Made by a program: the position numbers and the translations under genes
Notes under the pieces: generated by a model
Seen by the model: only the letters and a program-made list of their open reading frames with translations
The model's database searches: none
Told to the model about the DNA's origin: nothing
Shown: positions 35,235 through 45,649 of the stretch, piece by piece
How positions within the stretch are numbered: the first letter of the stretch is position 1
Layout: each line of letters starts with the position of its first letter
DNA from: Caprella mutica
Lineage: Eukaryota; Arthropoda; Malacostraca; Amphipoda; Caprellidae
DNA length: 64,000 nt
Assembly: GCA_947561585.1 (NCBI GenBank)
Contig: CANNZV010002312.1
Span: forward strand, 40,199-104,198
Direction: 5' to 3'

Positions 35235-35460
35235 CTTTCGTTCTTTCTCTTCAGCTTTATTTTGTATCTTTCTCCTTTCTTCTTCTTTCCTCTTCCTTCT
35301 TTCTCTTTCTTCCTCTTCCTTCATCTTCTTTCCTCTTCCTTTCCTACTTCTCTCTTTCTTCCTCTTCCTCCTCTTTCCTTTTCCTTTTTTTCTATTTCTT
35401 CTTCTTTCCTCTTCTTTTCTCTCTCTTCCTCTTCCTTATTGCCTCTTCTTTCTGCCTTGC
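35235..35460. repeat. Polypyrimidine tract (CTT/TTC/CCT-rich)
   Basis: About 225 bp almost entirely of C and T on the plus strand, built of TTCTTTCCTCTTCC-like pieces. A frame of 116 codons through it gives a Ser/Phe/Leu-rich product and is a composition artefact. Confidence 0.85.
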
Positions 35461-35514
35461 TATATCCATGGGTAAGCAAACTGTCTGTGTCTGTCTCTTC
35501 TCTTTTAATGCCTG

Positions 35515-35932
35515 TTCTTATTTTGGGTCCCGAACTGATGTAATTATTAACAATTAATGTTTTTCATATAAATTGATTTCACACCATTTTTCCCACATTA
35601 CTTGTAATTTTAGAGGATGGTAGTTCTGTTCCTCAATTGAAAGGATTTAGATTATTGTTTTGGGTAGACTTCATTTGTTATAACTTCATTTTCCTCTTAC
35701 AACCGTGAATGTAGTCATCTGTTCTTGTGTTTCGTTTCGACACAATCTTTTTTATGTTACTTTCTCAGAGTAGCATTTCTGCATCCATATGCGTTATCAC
35801 CTACTGGGTGGTGGCTAACTTTGTTAATGGAGCCACTTTCCTTTCTGATTGCTTCTTAAAGTCCCTCGTATCTACGTCACTGATGTGGCCTTTTATATCG
35901 AAGCAGATGTGAAACTTCTTAATAAATTAAAC
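35515..35932 (+). repeat. R1 interspersed repeat, diverged copy
   Basis: Follows R1 order: GGGTCCCGAACTGATGTAAT, TTTTAGAGGATGGTAG, TTTTCCTCTTACAACCGTGA, AGAGTAGCATTTCTGCATCC, GGAGCCACTTTCCTTTCTGA, CGAAGCAGATGTGAAAC. It lies about 175 bp upstream of the complete copy, in the same orientation. Confidence 0.75.
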
Positions 35933-36106
35933 TGTTAATTTTCAATCTTGAACTGATATATTCATCTCACTATTCAGTTATGTATGATAATTATTTTTCG
36001 CTATTTTTAGAGCATATTGAACTTTTTTTATTATCTGTGTGTAAAGTAATGATATTGAAGCGAAGTTTTTTATTATTGTTTGAGAAAGAGTCTTTATTTG
36101 ATATGA

Positions 36107-36614
36107 GCCCCCAGGGGCTCTATCCTGAAGCTGTCTGTGGTGAATGGAAGAGAAGGGGTGTGGCGTCCCTTGGTCCCCGAACTGTTCTAATTTGGATTGT
36201 GGATTGTCTTTTTTCATTTTTACCATGTTTATCATTTTTTCAACGCTACTTGTAGTTTTAAAGGATAGCGCTAGGGTTATGCTCTTCAACTACGAGGTCT
36301 TAGATTTTGTGTTAGGTAGGCTCGTAGGCTTCATTTACCATCACCTCTTCATTTTCCTCTTCCATCCGTGAGTACAGCCACCTGTGCTTGTGTCCCGTTT
36401 CGTCACATTCCTTGGTAAGTGACTGCATTCACGGAGTAGCTTTTCTGCATCCGTGAGCATTGTCACCGACGGTGGTAAGTGACTTTGTTCATGGAGCCAC
36501 TTTCCTATCTGACTGCTTCTTCTAGTCCCTTGTACTTAATTTCCTTTTGACGTCAGCGACATGGCCTTTGGTTCCGAAGCAGACGTTAAAACCCTACTAA
36601 AAGAAAAAAAATTT
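36107..36614 (+). mobile_element. R1, complete 508-bp SINE-like copy with 10-bp target duplication
   Basis: The reference copy for R1. It starts GCCCCCAGGGGCTCTATCC and ends CCCTACTAAAAGAAAAAAAA. Identical 10-mers TTTGATATGA flank it at 36097-36106 and 36615-36624. A target duplication of that length together with an A-rich 3' tail points to target-primed reverse transcription, as in SINEs. No tRNA A/B boxes were found in the head and no coding frame, so the parent RNA is unknown. At least nine more copies in this window are decayed or interrupted. Confidence 0.8.
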
Positions 36615-36624
36615 TTTGATATGA

Positions 36625-38030
36625 TCTCAACAGCAAAGAGATGTTTCTAATTTTAATGTAATCGTCGTACCTATATGAATCAAATATTATTTAACGCTCA
36701 AATAGTTAAAATTTCTCGTGGAATTTATGGGTATTCTAATTTCATCAGAAATTTAACTGTTAAATATTATGACTTAGTGTTTTTTCAATCATTGAATTGT
36801 TACAGATTTTCTGATAAATTTCAGACTATTGTTATTAGGATGGGAATTTAGACTTATATTTCGAGTTAGTATAATTTTGAGAGCACAATTTTGAGAAGCA
36901 AGTCGAAGAGTAATATGAAAACTATCGAGATTATTTTGAAGAATTATGTACGTTATTCTGATTGTTGAGTAATTTTGTAGATTTGCCATTTTGAATGTTT
37001 AACATTCAACGTACTGTGGGGAAATTCATTTATATTTTAAATACAAAAAATTACGGAGTGGTCTGAAGGACGTAATTTACACTGTGTATAAAGATGTGGT
37101 ATCTTATATATAACTCTCCATTTCTGAAAGTACCAGAATTATAATATGCTTTTAGCGTAGTAAATAATATGCTGTAGTAGCTGTTTCTCTTAGTATTGAG
37201 TTCATCAAATATTTTATTTGTCACCTTTCTTGAATCCACATCAGGAAATTAGCATTACTATTTTGCAGGTTTTATACCTGAAAATATAACTTTTTCACGA
37301 AAATAACATCAAAAATCCAGTGGATTGCTTCATCATATAAATATAAAAATTGTGTCTAAATAATGTAGTTGCACACGTTATCTGTGTTAGTTTCGTGATG
37401 GAAAGAAACATCCAATAAACTTTTTTTTAACTTTGTGAAAAAATATTGTACTCTGATTGAATGTTAGAAATATTAAATTAGTAATTAGTCTACAGAATGA
37501 GAAATTATAGAATTGATCCCGTACTTGAATAAAGTAGTTTTATTGTGCATATTTATTTTACAAGTAAAGAATGAGCTCAATTACAATTTATTTTTTGCTA
37601 CTATTTCGTCTCGTGAGTTTCATTCAGTACAATATTTTCTCTTACTCTTCCAGTTGTAATAAAAGTGAATATATATGTATGTATGTTCCAATTCTATTAA
37701 AACTAAAAAGTACATTTACATTAAAATAACCGGAGAGGAGATGGTTGTTCTTTAATATTCAAATTTCTTACAATCATAATTAAATATACCTTACGATTCA
37801 ATATTGAATAAAAAAAAAACATTTATATCAATTCAACATAACTACACTGCCTGCCAGATTTATATGTAATTTATTTTTTCTTTCCCAATGCCGTTTATTT
37901 TTAATAAAGTTAGTGAAACTTGGTACGTTATATGGCAATGCGAGCATAATAGCAACTCAGTCTTGAAGTATCGACTGAAAATTAAAACATTCATAATACT
38001 AGTGTAATTAGCCGTTAACAAAACCATGCT
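36625..38030. other. AT-rich stretch, nothing recognised
   Basis: Frames at 36789-36989 and 37051-37239 are short, AT-driven and lack splice context. No repeat match was seen. Confidence 0.4.
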
Positions 38031-38084
38031 CTCAACAGTATCTGTGTGCCTCCTCCCCCAGTCTGGTTCGATACATCGATACCG

Positions 38085-38600
38085 ACTAGGTGTAGTCCAC
38101 TAGTTATGTAAGGTTAGTGGTCCAGTTGGGAAGTTGAGTAGGGGGGGGGGGGGGTTGACCCCTCACCCGGCGAGAGAGACAAAATGTAATCTGCAATGTA
38201 AATATAATGAATGAAATGTACGGTATCTTGGTAAGAGAGATTTCTCCATTCGATCAGTAATTTTCCATTCGATCAGTAATTCTCCATTCGATCAGTAATT
38301 CTCCATTCGATCAGTAATTCTCCATTCGATCAGTAATTCTCCATTCGATCAGTAATTCTCCATTCGATCAGTAATTCTCCATCCGATCGTATTTCACCAT
38401 TCGATCAGTAATTCTCCATTCGATCAGTAATTCTCCATTCGATCGTATTTCACCATTAGATCAGTAATTCTCCATTCGATCAGTAATTCTCCATTCGATC
38501 GTATTTCACCATTAGATAAGTAATTCTCCATTCTATCAGTAATTCTCCATTCGATTAATTGTTTTCGATAAGTTCTCCTAGACCCCATGCTATTCCACCT
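38085..38600. mobile_element. E5, minisatellite-bearing element related to E1 (limits uncertain)
   Basis: The part at 38100-38175 contains GTAAGGTTAGTGG and GGTTGACCCCT around a run of about 15 G. On the minus strand this matches the E1 segment after its core (AGGGGATCAACC ... CACCTAACCTTATG). It is followed by a minisatellite and a right-hand segment CTATTCCACCTGGTAACG resembling the E1 arm motif. No convincing target duplication was found; CCATGCT occurs on both sides (38022 and 38588 region), but only over seven bases. Confidence 0.4.
38240..38560. repeat. 19-bp minisatellite with 57-bp higher-order unit
   Basis: About 16 units of TTCTCCATTCGATCAGTAA. From about 38380 onwards every third unit is the variant CATTCGATCGTATTTCAC, giving a 57-bp super-repeat. 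The 74-codon minus-strand frame is an artefact. Confidence 0.9.
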
Positions 38601-38667
38601 GGTAACGTATTTAACATAATTTCTGATTATTTTTATAAAGAAAGACAAATAAAGATAAGGAAATTAT

Positions 38668-39633
38668 GGTGTCCAGACAATTCGTCGCCGGATAATTTGT
38701 CGCCTGGACAATTCGTTGCCGGATATAGTCCATGGACAATTCGTCGCCGATTGAAAATAAAAAATATATAATTATAATTAGTAAAAGTGTATTCATTTAC
38801 GGGAAGTTTTTTTTTTCGGTATAATGCACTTTTACTTTATAATTTATTGATAGTTACAAATAAAAATTGTTTTCTATATAATTACTTTTTTTTATTAAAA
38901 AGGACACTACTATCATTCCACTCGTCATTGATTGGTTCGCTAAGTAAAATTCATCGAAACATGTGGGTTTTCATTGATCCTTTAAAAGTAGCATAAAATG
39001 AAGCTAATGCTAAATTCAAACAACTTCCTCAAGGTGCCGAAATTCACCAAAAAAGAAAGTACATGGATATTGATAAACTATATCTTAAATTTGATTAGAA
39101 ATTACGATAAAAAATTGTAAAATAACTTTTTTTGTTGGCCGTTGCTCACAATATAACCTTTTTAATCTTCATATCTCAAATCTGAAATATTATTGCCAAG
39201 TGTTTGCAAATATTTAACATGATTTGTTATTATTTTTTAAAATTGATTTGGCATTTACTGAATCAATTGTTTGTAGGTACTGCCAACAAAGGGAAACTGT
39301 TAACATTGCGTTTCAGTTTAGTCTTTAATTTATTTCTTCTTAATTTTATACATTAATTCTTACATTTTATTTGTTATAATACAGCAATTTTATTTACTCG
39401 TTCTTTTTAGTCCTCTGCATTTGAAATATCATATTATATTTAAATTCACCTATTTTTTATGTTTGCGATCATGACCAATAATATAAGAACATAAATAAAT
39501 ATAAGTTTATATTTACTAGTTTTAATTGTAATTTTCAATAGGTTATAATATTATAAATTATATCTCCTTTATTTTCAATCGGCGATGAATTGTCAAGTCG
39601 ACGAATTGTCCGGCGACGAATTTTCCTTGCTCT
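38668..39633. mobile_element. E4, 966-bp foldback element with perfect 8-bp target duplication
   Basis: Flanked by GAAATTAT at 38660-38667 and 39634-39641. The left arm has tandem units of GACAATTCGTCGCCGG, ending in GTCGCCGATTGAAAATA (about 38758). The right arm mirrors this (TATTTTCAATCGGCGA to GTCCGGCGACGAATTTTCC, 39577-39633). The 0.8-kb interior is AT-rich with no frame that looks like a transposase. The 8-bp duplication suggests mobilisation by a hAT transposase. Confidence 0.85.
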
Positions 39634-39769
39634 GAAATTATATATGAGGTGTGATTGGAAATTCTGTAACTTGAAAATACCTTTACATCTATAATATTTT
39701 ATTGCACAATCAATATTGTATATAAATTAATTTTTTTCTTAATAGAGAAAAAAAAACCTATGGTCCTGT

Positions 39770-40350
39770 CAAAAAAGCATTCCAGAGGTCATTCATTTTT
39801 CGGAGGTGTGCTGCCTCTCACCCACCGTAAGGAATCTTCCTTTTCAAAATGCACCACATATTTTCGATATGATTTAAATCTGGAGAACAGTCATTATCAT
39901 GCGTGAATACCATATTTTATAAGAATGAAAAATTCTTCTTGTGCCACGATACGATCATTTGTGAGATCATTTTTACTCGATAATAATAGCGTATTACCAA
40001 TGATTTCAGCTCAAAACAACTTTACATCACGGCCACCTTGTTGACGCCTGATTCGTAGGGACTTGAGTCCGCTTTGCAGTACCACCTTTCTCTCCAATCA
40101 TCGAATCTGTCAAGAGTAGCTTGACACTCATATTCATGAGGAGTTTTTCCACTACTTTTTCTTTTGGATATATCTTCATGAAGGACGAACCTCTTCCCTT
40201 CCGCACTTGGCAAATTGATTTAGTCACATCAGATACGCCAGCGTTTTCAAAAAAATTCCCGCTAGTTCGAAAAGTTTTACGGCGGATTTCTTCCATAATC
40301 TTACCAATGGTTCGTTGCAACACAAGTCCTTTTTATGAATTTAATTTTTT
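39770..40350 (-). pseudogene. Decayed Tc1/mariner transposase
   Basis: Minus-strand frames 40323-40027 carry a helix-turn-helix/linker region (ENAGVSDVTKS, then IYPKEKVVEKLL, TDSMIGEKGGTAKR and QVPTNQASTRWP). Further on, about 39900-39830, another frame has HDNDCSPDLNHIENMWCI. Here the HDN motif of the second catalytic aspartate and the SPDLNPIENLW-type motif with the catalytic acidic residue are fused by deletion of what lies between. Several stops and shifts make it non-functional. It abuts the next Tc1 element with only about 20 bp between. Confidence 0.8.
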
Positions 40351-40578
40351 CACAACTGACCATTACATAAACTGCGTCCTTCGCTTTATTGCAGATCACT
40401 ATTTTGTGAATAATTTTGATAATATTGATCGTACAGTATTGAAACTTTGGTCACTGAAAGATTGCTTCTAAGTTAGTATCTTGCTGAAATACTTTTGAAT
40501 CCATGAGAAAATTGGAAAGTTATAAACGTTTATGTATTTTGAAGGCATTTTAACTGTTCATCACTTTATTGCACCTCT

Positions 40579-41500
40579 GTGAAAAGGCCAAAAAATGGGC
40601 GATTAACTTCTACCAAGTGGGTAAAAATTGTAACAGTTCCTGCAGAAGGGATGACTCTTCTATATTTAGCTAATGAATTTGGGAGGGATAAGAGAAACAT
40701 AGTTTCTATTGTGGAAGAACCCGACACCATTCCAAGGAGAGATGAGGGTACGAGGAGAAGCTTTTTCTCCTCGAAATATGCGAAAACTACCCAGGCAGGT
40801 TATAAAGCAGCCAAATAACACTAGTGCCTCCATTTTCGACAAGGCTGTTATTGGTTATTCGTCCAAACAGTGTCTTAAATGAGACGACAAGGAACGTGGA
40901 GCCCATTTCCAGGCCTCCTATGCCCAGGCAGCAACCATTATTCCTGGGAAATTTAGGGAATAACCCAGGGAAGAAAGATATGTTCCTGGGATATTCCCTC
41001 AATATCCCAGGAATAAATCCTTGTTGCCTGGGTGGACAAGACCCAAAAGGAAAAAGGCATCAGATGTACACAGAATTACATGAAAACAAACTTCCTACTT
41101 GTTCTTTTAACAGATGAGGCAAGAGCAACCTTTGATTGTCTGGATGGTTGGGTTAAAGTTTGGATCCTACTGGAGCTGTTTATCCACACTGGTTTTGTCG
41201 TCAACAAGGAGGCTGTGGCTTTATGTTTTAAGCGGGCATCATTGGTGAAACGTTAATTGGCCCTTTCCGAGTACAAGAGTGTATAAACCTAACAATCCAA
41301 TCCTGCATTGCCTCTTTTGTTGAGTACTTGTTCCCTTGGCCTGATAGTTTGCAATTATCTCGTTGGCAAAAGAAGATTTTCTTGCATTACTTCGCACAAT
41401 CTCATGCTTGAAGGGTTACAACTTCTTTCCTCATGTCTCTGGGCATCAAGTGAGAACTCTCATGACTTGACTGCCCTGTTCTCTGGTCTTAAGCCTCATT
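40579..41500 (+). pseudogene. Tc1-like transposase relic within the foldback
   Basis: The N-terminal part (40579-40818) has a DNA-binding HTH look: LYLANEFGRDKRNIV, then PDTIPRRDEGTRRS. After the hairpin insertion, 41032-41250 has TDEARATFDCLDGWVK, which fits the first catalytic region of DDE. Then, in a shifted frame, AGIIGETLIGPFRVQE and KKIFLHYFAQSHA follow; the latter corresponds to the HDNAPSH block of the second aspartate, with D and N lost. Around 41460-41500 scraps match the SPDLKPIEYF block, split over frames. Multiple shifts and stops make it dead. Confidence 0.8.
40923..41032. mobile_element. 110-bp hairpin inserted in the Tc1 relic
   Basis: Left arm 40923-40969 and right arm 40985-41032 are imperfect inverted copies of about 47 bp (CCCAGGCAGCAACC / GTTGCCTGGG outside, TTCCTGGG / CCCAGGAA inside) around a 15-base loop. 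It has no counterpart in Tc1 transposases and breaks the frame. Probably a tiny MITE. No target duplication was recognised. Confidence 0.6.
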
Positions 41501-42282
41501 GAGTATTTCTGACCGTTTCATTTGAGACATTACATCAGGACTGTTTTGACGTAAGACCATTGACAGCCTTGTCAAAAATGGAAGCACTAGTATCATTTAG
41601 CTGCCTTATGACCTGCCTGCGTATTTTTCGCATATTTCGAGGGGAAATTCTTTTTCTCGTACCCTCATCTCTCCTTGGGTTTGTGTCGGGATTTTTCACA
41701 AAAGAAACTATTGTTCTCTTAACCCTTCCAAGTTATAAAGCTAAATATAGAAGAGTCCTCCCTTCTGCCGGACCTGCTACAATTTTTACCCTCTCAGTAG
41801 AAGTTAATCGCCCATTTTTTGGCCTTTTTACATAACTTTCCAATTTCCTCATGGATTCAAAAAATATTTCAGCACGATACTAACATAGAAGAAATCTTCC
41901 AGTGACCAAAGATTCACTACTGTACGATCAATATTATTAAAATTATTCACAAAAGAGTGATCTGCAATAAAGCGATGGACGCAGTTTAATTAAGTTAGTG
42001 GCAAATTGCCTAATTTAATCGTACTATGATCATGGTTCAATTCTTTGCTTATTTATAATGTCGTTATTATGAAGCGTGCGAATAATTTTTTTCTCAGCCA
42101 GGCTCAAAGCCTCAAACCATCCTTAAGTCACATCATTCATATATTATGTTGGCACGCAGATGAAAACAAGCATCAAAATGGTTGCCGTTTGTTTACTGTT
42201 GTGCAGTTCAGCTTGAAATATTATGTGTTAGCATTTGTTAGTGTTACCAGATTACGTATAAAGCTTTACTAACTTCAATTTA

Positions 42283-42520
42283 AAACTAGATTATGTGCAC
42301 TCGGTAGAGCGCATACCTTCGCCTCCGCTTTCACCTGTTCTCTCCCAAAATTCAATAAACTGCTAACTGGATAATAACCAATCATCCCATCAAGTTTCAT
42401 GCAATATGGTACAATACTTTTTGAGTTGTTGAGTTATAAATGACATTGACCGGATCGCTTCAAAAATTCTATCTGATCGTACCTGGACATTGACCAATTG
42501 TACCATCAAATCACCTCGTA
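42283..42520 (+). mobile_element. tRNA-headed SINE, second copy
   Basis: Starts ACTAGATTATGTGCACTCGG then TAGAGCGCATACCTTCGC, as at 12468, followed by a single diverged body unit (AATACTTTTTGAGTTGTTGA, TGACATTGACCGGATCGC, ACCTGGACATTGACCAAT). Shorter than the first copy because the body unit is not repeated. Confidence 0.7.
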
Positions 42521-42934
42521 GTAGATAGGGACAACTTTTAAACTTTGAAAATAATAATAATAATATTTACTTCTTCAAATTCATTTATATTTATTTTACT
42601 TTTTCTTTCAGCGATATACTGAAAAATTCAAATGATATCAACTTCAAATGTATAGTATCAACTATACTCCGATGTACATCTGAAATAAGGTTTCGGGTTG
42701 TTTAAAAGTTATTATCTCAGTTGGCTGTGTATATTTAGGAGAAAGGGAAAATGGAAATCTATAAGATTCGTATATATAAATTATATACGAATTATAATTT
42801 TAATTGAAAAAAGCCTTTTTAATGGAATTTATATGGTTTATCTAAATTGTGAAGTATTTATCATACTGATTCAGAAATTAGTATGCAGTATATCGTTTGT
42901 CATATTAACTTGCCCTCCTGTAATAATAATAGGA
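42521..42934. other. AT-rich spacer
   Basis: Nothing recognised between the SINE and the next R1 copy. Confidence 0.4.
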
Positions 42935-43190
42935 GTATTTATATCCCCCTTGGGGCTATATTTAGAAGCTGTTTGTGGTGGATGGAACAGAAGAGGGGTG
43001 GTGTCATTTTAATCCAAAAATATATATTTGAATTATGGATTGTACTATTTATTTCTGTCACCGCTTCTTAAGGTTCTATAGTATAACCTCATCATTTATT
43101 TCTTTCAACCGTGAGTACAGTCACTGGAGTCCCTTTTTCGTAAGTGACTATCCACGGAGTAGCATTTCTGCATACATGAACTTCGACATC
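42935..43190 (+). repeat. R1 interspersed repeat, internally deleted copy
   Basis: The 5' block (CCCCCTTGGGGCTATATTTA, GAAGCTGTTTGTGGTGGATGG), the middle (CCTCATCATTTATTTCTTTC, CAACCGTGAGTACAGTCACTGG) and GGAGTAGCATTTCTGCATAC are in order. The 3' third is absent. Confidence 0.75.
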
Positions 43191-44930
43191 TAACAGCACT
43201 ATCTTTATCTTGTGGCTTAGTAAGTTAGAAATAGAAAAGACCATCAAGCAACTAATTGATTAGATGTCTAATTTATCATTTTTTAAACTTGAATTAATTT
43301 TTATCGTAATCATGTTTGCCTTCATTATAAATTGTTATATGTTTATATATATATGTTAATCACCATTTACGCTTGCATGGGCTTCTAAGCACGAAAAAGA
43401 CTTCTGTAAAAAAGGTTATTGAGCGTATATTGGTCCCCAATGACAGTATCATGACTATCTCACAGAATGGAGAGTATTAGAATACTGTTACACGAGTTTG
43501 AGGTGTGTCCTGTTTTTTTCATTCCTCCTACAGAGTTAGGTACTTATAGCCTCTTGTAGTGTTAGAAGCTGAACTAAAAAATTCTGTTGTAAATCGTGTT
43601 TTTATTAATAAATGTTTATCTTTCCTTTTTTGTTCAGAACATCACAATTATTAATTTTTGTGATAAAATTATGTATTATTGGGAACTTTAGATTGAGCTA
43701 AATAACTAATAATCATATGTTTAAAAGAAATGTTTTTGGTAGAATATAATTATATTGTTTTGAAAATTAACTTTATCTATGAGAAACCTAAAAATTCGAG
43801 CTATTTACAACTTTAAAACTGTACATAATAGGTGTTTGTTTGTGATGAAAAATATAGGTTCAGATTTATTCAGTTCATTCTTAAGTCTAATCTTTTTTCC
43901 TTTTTTATTTATTCATTAAACAATTTTCCCTTACATTTTTTGGATAATAGTCGGGAACTATTTCTTCATTACAATTTAAAAATCGAATACCTAATTAGGG
44001 AAAAAAAGATCTGGAAAAGCGTCTATATAGGTCATCCCATATTTTATCACTAAAAGTCAATCTAACACACAAAGAAAATAAGCACAACTATACACGAAAA
44101 AAAATAATTATAGCTATGCACAATAAGATTGAAGAGTTACTAAATTGAATAAAATTCTTTCTTCCTGTTTTCTTATTTTAAATGCGAAGACTAAACTGAT
44201 TTATGAAAATTATGTTCATGAGTTTTGTCATCTTCATGGTGGTAGTTCTTTTCTTCAAAATATTCATACATTATATTCTAATACTCATTATTGTCAATAC
44301 TTTTAATAGTTTAAACTATTATAATATATCTTGGCCTCTACATTAGAATTATTGTAAGTATAATAACTAGTAAACAAGATTATATTGATCAAAAAACTTG
44401 TGGATATCAATTATATGCTGGCCGCAAATGGGAGAATAAAGAATAAAAATATTAAGATACAGTTTTTAAAGTATTATAACCTATTTGGAACTAAAAATAT
44501 ATAATTTTTAATCACTAGAATAAGTTTGATTTTTAATACTCAATGTTTATATTTTGATGAATAAAGTATAATACGATTTTCAACTTTTGGATACAAAAGG
44601 ATAAAATTTAGTGCCCTGTATCAAAGGTAAATGTATTAGTGGAAGTAAATACCGTGGATATTTTCCTATGTGCTAGAACCCAATATGACAACCACTTATT
44701 CTTGATTTTTTTTATATACTCTGTTTTTTTTTTAATGTACAATATTGTTAGATTTTTGTGCTTCTTAACAAATGATATAAAAATACGATTATACTTAAAA
44801 GGGTAAATATATAATTTCTGTTTCAAATAAGCTAGATCTACCCATAAAACGGTTATTCGAAACTGGAGTGCACTGATTACAGGATAATTGCCTAAATTCC
44901 ACTGATGTCAGGCATATCTTGATTTGCACT
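43191..44930. other. AT-rich stretch, nothing recognised
   Basis: No supported exon, repeat or RNA gene. Frames at 43832-44053 and 44608-44826 are AT-driven. Confidence 0.4.
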
Positions 44931-44949
44931 TTGCACGGCCAGATAGATA

Positions 44950-45080
44950 AGTGGCTTTGGGGGAGAGGGGGGTGGGGGCAATAGCTAGAAGCAGAGGGGG
45001 TGAATTGGGGGAGGAAGAGAGCAGGGAAGTAGGCGGAGCTTCAGTTCACAAGCGACAGATAGGGGGCGGTGCGATTTCTT
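44950..45080. promoter_or_regulatory. G-rich island with G-quadruplex potential
   Basis: On the plus strand, five runs of five or more G occur within about 70 bp (near 44957-45018), followed by GTAGGCGGAGC and the GC-box-like GGGGGCGGTGCG near 45062. On the minus strand an acceptor-like TTATTTCTTAG at about 45100 precedes 36 open codons. It could be a promoter element, a minus-strand exon, or only a G-rich tract. No choice can be made from sequence alone. Confidence 0.35.
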
Positions 45081-45100
45081 GTCAGAGCTGAAGTCTAAGA

Positions 45101-45640
45101 AATAAATATAACATCATTTGGAAATATGTAACTTGCAAATTTCTCTTTGTTAGTATAAATGTTAATCATGAATAAGAGAAGTCAACATTGTATTTACTAA
45201 TATTTTGATGCGTTCTTTGTTATTTGTTTGTATAGTAATATTATACAAAACGTATTTACTTCTTCCAGTGATTTTATTTACTCTTCATGTTTCGTAGCGG
45301 TAATTTCTTACGGTAGATGAATGAATCGTTACAATTATCAATGATTCTTTATTTTCTATTTGATCTTATAATATCAAATCAATTTAATTTTTAAATTTAT
45401 CTTTCTATTTGTTTATATTTTATATAACAATTTTATATATATCATATGCTTTAAAATCTCAATAATAAATTATTATTCAGTTGAGGCTAATTTGTAATTG
45501 TACCAAAATAAATTTACAAATGATCTTATATATCTTCAATTTTCTAATCACTTATTTAAAAAAGGTATTTCTTATCAATGGTCATCTTTAGAATTTGTTT
45601 TTGTTTCTCTATAGATACATGGAGAATCATTTTCCCAACT
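45101..45640. other. AT-rich spacer before the minisatellite
   Basis: Nothing recognised. Confidence 0.4.
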
Positions 45641-45649
45641 TCTAATGAA

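Larger units (their letters stand above)
40370..41986 (+). mobile_element. 1.6-kb Tc1/mariner element rebuilt as a foldback
   Basis: TA dinucleotides flank the element (40368-40369 and 41987-41988), and both ends read inward AACTGCGTCC, as Tc1/mariner insertion predicts. The first ~520 bp (to about 40890) recur inverted as the last ~480 bp (about 41508-41986). Each arm includes the 5' part of the transposase frame; the ordinary 3' end of the gene is replaced by the inverted 5' arm. Between the arms lies the central and C-terminal transposase relic on the plus strand, interrupted by a small hairpin at 40923-41032. Confidence 0.85.

Noticed and set aside
35193..35543. 116-codon Ser/Phe/Leu-rich frame resembling membrane segments
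   Set aside because: Translation of a polypyrimidine tract gives such products by composition alone.
38022..38594. CCATGCT on both sides of E5 as a target duplication
   Set aside because: Only seven bases match, neighbouring bases differ and the presumed ends are not inverted copies.
40121..40471. 116-codon plus-strand frame
   Set aside because: Antisense shadow of the Tc1 transposase relic at 39770-40350, running into the next Tc1 element.
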